Shown here in pieces: positions 60,994 to 64,000 of a stretch of 64,000 nucleotides of DNA. This DNA is from Daucus carota subsp. sativus (lineage: Eukaryota > Streptophyta > Magnoliopsida > Apiales > Apiaceae). The stretch's first letter is position 1; every line of letters starts with the position of its first letter. The notes beneath the pieces are model-generated. The model was not told the DNA's origin and did not search any database. It saw only the letters and a list, made by a program, of their open reading frames with translations. Made by a program: the position numbers and the translations under genes. The DNA is taken from contig NC_030384.2 in NCBI RefSeq assembly GCF_001625215.2, forward strand, positions 40,706,390 to 40,770,389. Reading direction: 5' to 3'.

Positions 60994-62368
60994 ATGTCCC
61001 CAATGTGGTCATCAGAAAAAAGTGATACCCACAAGACCAACAAAAGCTTCTTCTCTTCAACCTCCTCAGCTTCCTCCTTCTCCTCTTCTCAAACCTCACC
61101 ATTCCCATCAAACCCTAATCCACGTAGGACAATGGAAGAAGTCTGGGAAGACATCAATGTCCCTTGTGTCCATGGAGAAGATCCCCACATCACTAACATA
61201 AACTACCACGGTGTCAATCTCCAAGACTTCTTGGCCCAGCCATTTGCCAAAAACCCACAAAAATCTTCCATCTTTACCCCTCCAGCGCCCACTCACGCGT
61301 TTAACTTGAATTCTTGCCCTGACTTGGACTTTGAAGAAGCTAGTGGAGTTGGGAGTGTCCCTAAAGCCACGCCCTATAAGGGGTTTGGTTCGAGCTCTCC
61401 CCGCAAGAAAAGGGGCGCGGAGCCCGAGGAGAGCACCGGTGACCGGAGATACAAGCGCATGATCAAGAACCGTGAGTCTGCTGCCAGATCAAGGGCTCGA
61501 AAACAGGAATGTATCTTTCTTCTTTTTTGCCTTTGGTTCTCGTTTCTGTCACTACTCTAGCTTTGCTTTTTGGTAACTAGTGGAGTATCACATAGAGAAA
61601 TCTTTCACTAATGCTTTAAAAAATATAACTCCTTTTGTGTTTATACTTGAAAAACTATACTAGGAAAGATGGGATTCTCATTCTTTATTCTTTATCAATG
61701 TTATCAAAATGTGACTGAGTAGCTAGGTCTGGTACTGTATATAGAATCTACTGGGGATGGCCTTAATTGGGTATATGTGAATAAGACCTGCCCATGGAAC
61801 CCAAAAATTTTGAGTAAACTAGTTAAGTGTATAAATAAAACACTCTGAATTTCAAGACTGGCCCTGACTTGTATATCAATGATTAATCTGCAAAATATTC
61901 TTGCATTGATTAAAATTACTATTGGTAAATTCTGGTAGAAATATTATAGGTAGCAGCTATCTTTGAGATACTGTAGATGTATGGAGTTAGTAACTGACAT
62001 AACATATATGGCTGTCCATTTGATTTCAATTATGGCAACTGCTACAGGCTTATAGGTTTGAACTGGAGGGAGAACTTGCTATTTTAAAGGAAGAAAATCA
62101 AAGACTCAAGAAGCAGCAACAGGTAAGACGTGTAGATCAAGGTATTGTAATATTTATAAATGTGTTTTCATTCTTGGAGCTTGATTTGTAGGGTTCTTGA
62201 CTAATAGTATGTTATAGTTTTTCTCGGACACCTTAAAATTTTAAATTCGTGTTCCACGCCTTTTATTTGATCATTCATGTGGTTCAGATGTTAGAGAATT
62301 TCGACATGGAAGCTCCTCAAGCTCCTCCCAAGAACACTCTGTGCCGAACTTCAACTGCCCCATTTTAA
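60994..62368 (+). CDS. FD: bZIP transcription factor, FD-like
   Basis: Three exons (60994-61506, 62048-62122, 62288-62368) give 222 residues if intron 1 is removed with GA-AG ends. FD binds the florigen FT through 14-3-3 proteins at the shoot apex and activates floral identity genes. The basic region YKRMIKNRESAARSRARKQ (about 153-171) has the N-x7-R DNA-contact pattern of group A bZIPs. It runs into a short leucine zipper (ELEGELAILKEENQRLKKQ). The C-terminus RTSTAPF is the SAP motif whose Ser/Thr is phosphorylated by calcium-dependent kinases to dock 14-3-3. The N-terminal half has a Ser-rich stretch, MEEVWEDI and VNLQDFLAQPF. Without splicing of intron 1 the protein would stop at 188 residues, losing the zipper and SAP motif. 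The first ATG gives MSPMWSSEK; Met4 is an alternative start. Confidence 0.88.
61507..62047 (+). other. FD intron 1 with a non-canonical GA donor
   Basis: The coding phase requires the exon to end at AAACAG and resume at GCTTATAGGTTTGAA. The intron therefore starts GAATGTATC instead of GTATGTATC. The acceptor CTACAG is normal. A GT four bases downstream (61511) gives the wrong phase and an early stop. Confidence 0.7.
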
Positions 62369-63247
62369 GCTACATCAGCATGGTATTCCAGGAATATATA
62401 GTGGTAGATTGTTTAGGTCAAGCTTTGTCTATTTGGGATCCAACTGTTTGGTAAATATAGTAAATCTGAAAAATGGATGCGTAGTATTAGTGTGGAAAAG
62501 TTGATGTATCTCGAGGGCTCCATTGTCTAGTGACAATCTCCAACTTGACTATCAGTGTCGGGTTAAGTAAAGAATGCGAATCTAATTTGTCTTCATTTCA
62601 AAAGGCTGCATTTTATATACTGAATATTTTTATTTATTTGTGGGGGTGAGATTGGATGCAAAAGTAGAAAGAAGATGGGTGGGGTCTACTGTCCTACCTT
62701 GCTTTCTTTATGTTTATTTTTTGATTAATTCTGAAACAAAATCAGTAACACAGGAAAGAATAAAGTATAAAGAGTTCCGGGAACTTTAAAGTGCCACATG
62801 GGGTTTTTTTTGTTTGTTAAACTCATGCTGATCAGCAGAAGACAGACGATGAAGAAGCACAAACAACCTTTGGGTGTAAGAATAGGGGGCTCTTATATTC
62901 TTTAGAAGACGAGTGTAAGAATAGTTCAACGTTGTCTGGACTCGACCAAAGTAATCAAGAAACATCAGTATTCAAGTCGCGAATAAGCCGTCTATTATTA
63001 ATTTATTTCTCGCCGAGCTCATATTTCATTGTTTTGTTACCTTCGGGTAGGTGCAACCTCAGCCTCTTATGTGTTGAAAACTCATTATCATCTCTGGTTT
63101 CGTAGCTAGCTCAACCCTTCCAAACTACGCAAACCAGTTCGAAAGGTGACTCTTTAATTACTTGTAGACAAACTTAGTACCTTCCTAAATCTCTCACACT
63201 CCTAATAAGCATTGTTAAACAATGTTTAACCCATCTTGGCTAAGCCG
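62369..63247. other. Intergenic: FD-like 3' UTR and RING gene upstream region
   Basis: No coding region or clear repeat is seen. Positions up to about 62650 are probably the 3' UTR of the FD-like gene. TA- and T-rich tracts follow. No obvious TATA box fits the next gene. Confidence 0.5.
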
Positions 63248-63610
63248 ATGATGACGATGATGATCAAGAATTTCAGCTCTCTCGTCTGTAATATGTTGGT
63301 TTCACGAGGAATACAGATCTTACGGAAACCATCAAAGATTGTCAACTTCTTTGGCGCCCAAGATGACGATTTAGAGATTGAGCTATGTTGCGTGCGTTTA
63401 ACGAGGCTCAACGAGGAGGGGAAGCTCACACGAGTTCTGCCATGCATGCATGAGTTTCATAAAGGATGCATCTCCAGGTGGTTAGACTGGTACTGTAAAA
63501 CATGTCCGATTTGTCGGTTTCCGATGGCAGACAGAGAGAAGACAAGGAGAGAAGAGTTAACTGAGGAGATGGTGATTTGGTTTTCATCCTTCCATGCTGC
63601 TGGTTTTTAA
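63248..63610 (+). CDS. Small RING-H2-like protein with one altered zinc ligand
   Basis: A single exon of 120 residues counted from the first ATG (63248); reading from further upstream would need a non-ATG start. The C-terminal half is a RING-H2 finger: Cys47, then Cys66, His68, His71, Cys74, Cys86 and Cys89, with text LPCMHEFHKGC and KTCPICR. The second ligand, expected three residues after Cys47, is Arg50 (codon CGT at 63395-63397), so site I would have three ligands. Cys48 is adjacent but wrongly spaced. Such small RING-H2 proteins (RHA/XERICO-like) are E3 ubiquitin ligases; this one may have reduced or no ligase activity. The residues that contact the E2, including Trp78 and Pro87, are kept. 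There is no clear membrane segment. Confidence 0.8.
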   Translation: MMTMMIKNFSSLVCNMLVSRGIQILRKPSKIVNFFGAQDDDLEIELCCVRLTRLNEEGKLTRVLPCMHEFHKGCISRWLDWYCKTCPICRFPMADREKTRREELTEEMVIWFSSFHAAGF

Positions 63611-64000
63611 GCTTTTTTACATTCACTTCACCTGGATTTCAAAAACTTGGCTATATCCACGTCGCACAATTAGTCTGTACATGTACATCTAGTAAGCTTC
63701 ATCGAACTAATATATCACCTTTTGCAAAGATAGCCGGATGATGCAACATCCTGCTTTTCCGGCAAGTTCGTCAAGTCAAATAGCTAAACTTGGAAAGTTT
63801 TCTACTTTTCTTCTAATTCAAAATAAAAAGAGACTATGGGACATGAGAATAGTAATATGTTTCTGTTTTTTCTGTGTTTTATACAACGTTTAGCCTCTAG
63901 AAGTATTGGAGGCAACTTTACACCACAAGATTAACTAAAAGAAATTATAGCCAGGCTAGGATTCAGTTAGAAAGGAAGTTACACATAAGACAGCTAAAAT
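63611..64000. other. Right edge, nothing recognised
   Basis: This is 3' flank of the RING-H2-like gene. No ORF with a family signature and no repeat was recognised up to the end of the window. Confidence 0.5.

Noticed and set aside
60994-61560. A single-exon 188-residue bZIP protein.
   Set aside because: The last codons after KQE read through intron-like sequence, and the expected zipper and RTSTAPF motif follow in two well-formed downstream exons.

Overview
The window is plant nuclear DNA from a eudicot. It is AT-rich, its genes are split by short GT-AG introns, and it encodes a photosystem II antenna protein with a transit peptide. The gaps and long introns are full of small inverted-repeat elements (Stowaway-, Tourist-, hAT- and Mutator-like). 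An asterid such as an Apiaceae species is my guess, but the sequence alone does not prove it. I could reconstruct twelve protein-coding genes exon by exon with matching phases. The far left edge may carry the 5' end of a thirteenth.

Layout. 1.4-5.1 kb (-): FAD-dependent monooxygenase. 6.2-7.9 kb (-): LHCB5 (CP26). 9.0-12.0 kb (-): small glycine-rich, TGD5-like protein. 14.1-31.3 kb (+): a 20-exon SAC-domain phosphoinositide phosphatase of the SAC6/7/8 (RHD4) clade, stretched to 17 kb by intron insertions. 32.6-37.2 kb (-): RLCK-VII protein kinase. 39.2-42.7 kb (+): IST1-like ESCRT regulator. 43.5-46.3 kb (+): CHX-type cation/H+ antiporter. 48.0-48.4 kb (+): intronless Cys4 protein. 50.3-52.5 kb (-): clade-D PP2C. 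54.3-56.7 kb (+): plastid-type universal stress protein-like. 61.0-62.4 kb (+): FD-type bZIP. 63.2-63.6 kb (+): small RING-H2-like protein.

The genes do not form one pathway. They are ordinary dispersed plant genes: photosynthesis (LHCB5), membrane lipid and phosphoinositide metabolism (TGD5-like, SAC), endosomal sorting (IST1-like), ion transport (CHX), phospho-signalling (RLCK, PP2C) and flowering control (FD). Several resemble Arabidopsis genes that I recall as near neighbours (CST, an IST1-like gene and FD on chromosome 4; RHD4 and a clade-D PP2C on chromosome 3), which hints at old shared gene order.

The most interesting observations concern splicing. One SAC intron has U12-type signals and AT-AG ends. 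The first FD intron lacks a GT donor: the only phase-consistent model uses GA-AG, one base away from a canonical donor. A 93-nt, stop-free, frame-preserving intron lies in the CHX gene. An IST1-like exon looks as if it arose by local tandem duplication. The RING protein has Arg in place of one zinc-ligand Cys. I found no clearly novel multi-gene system.
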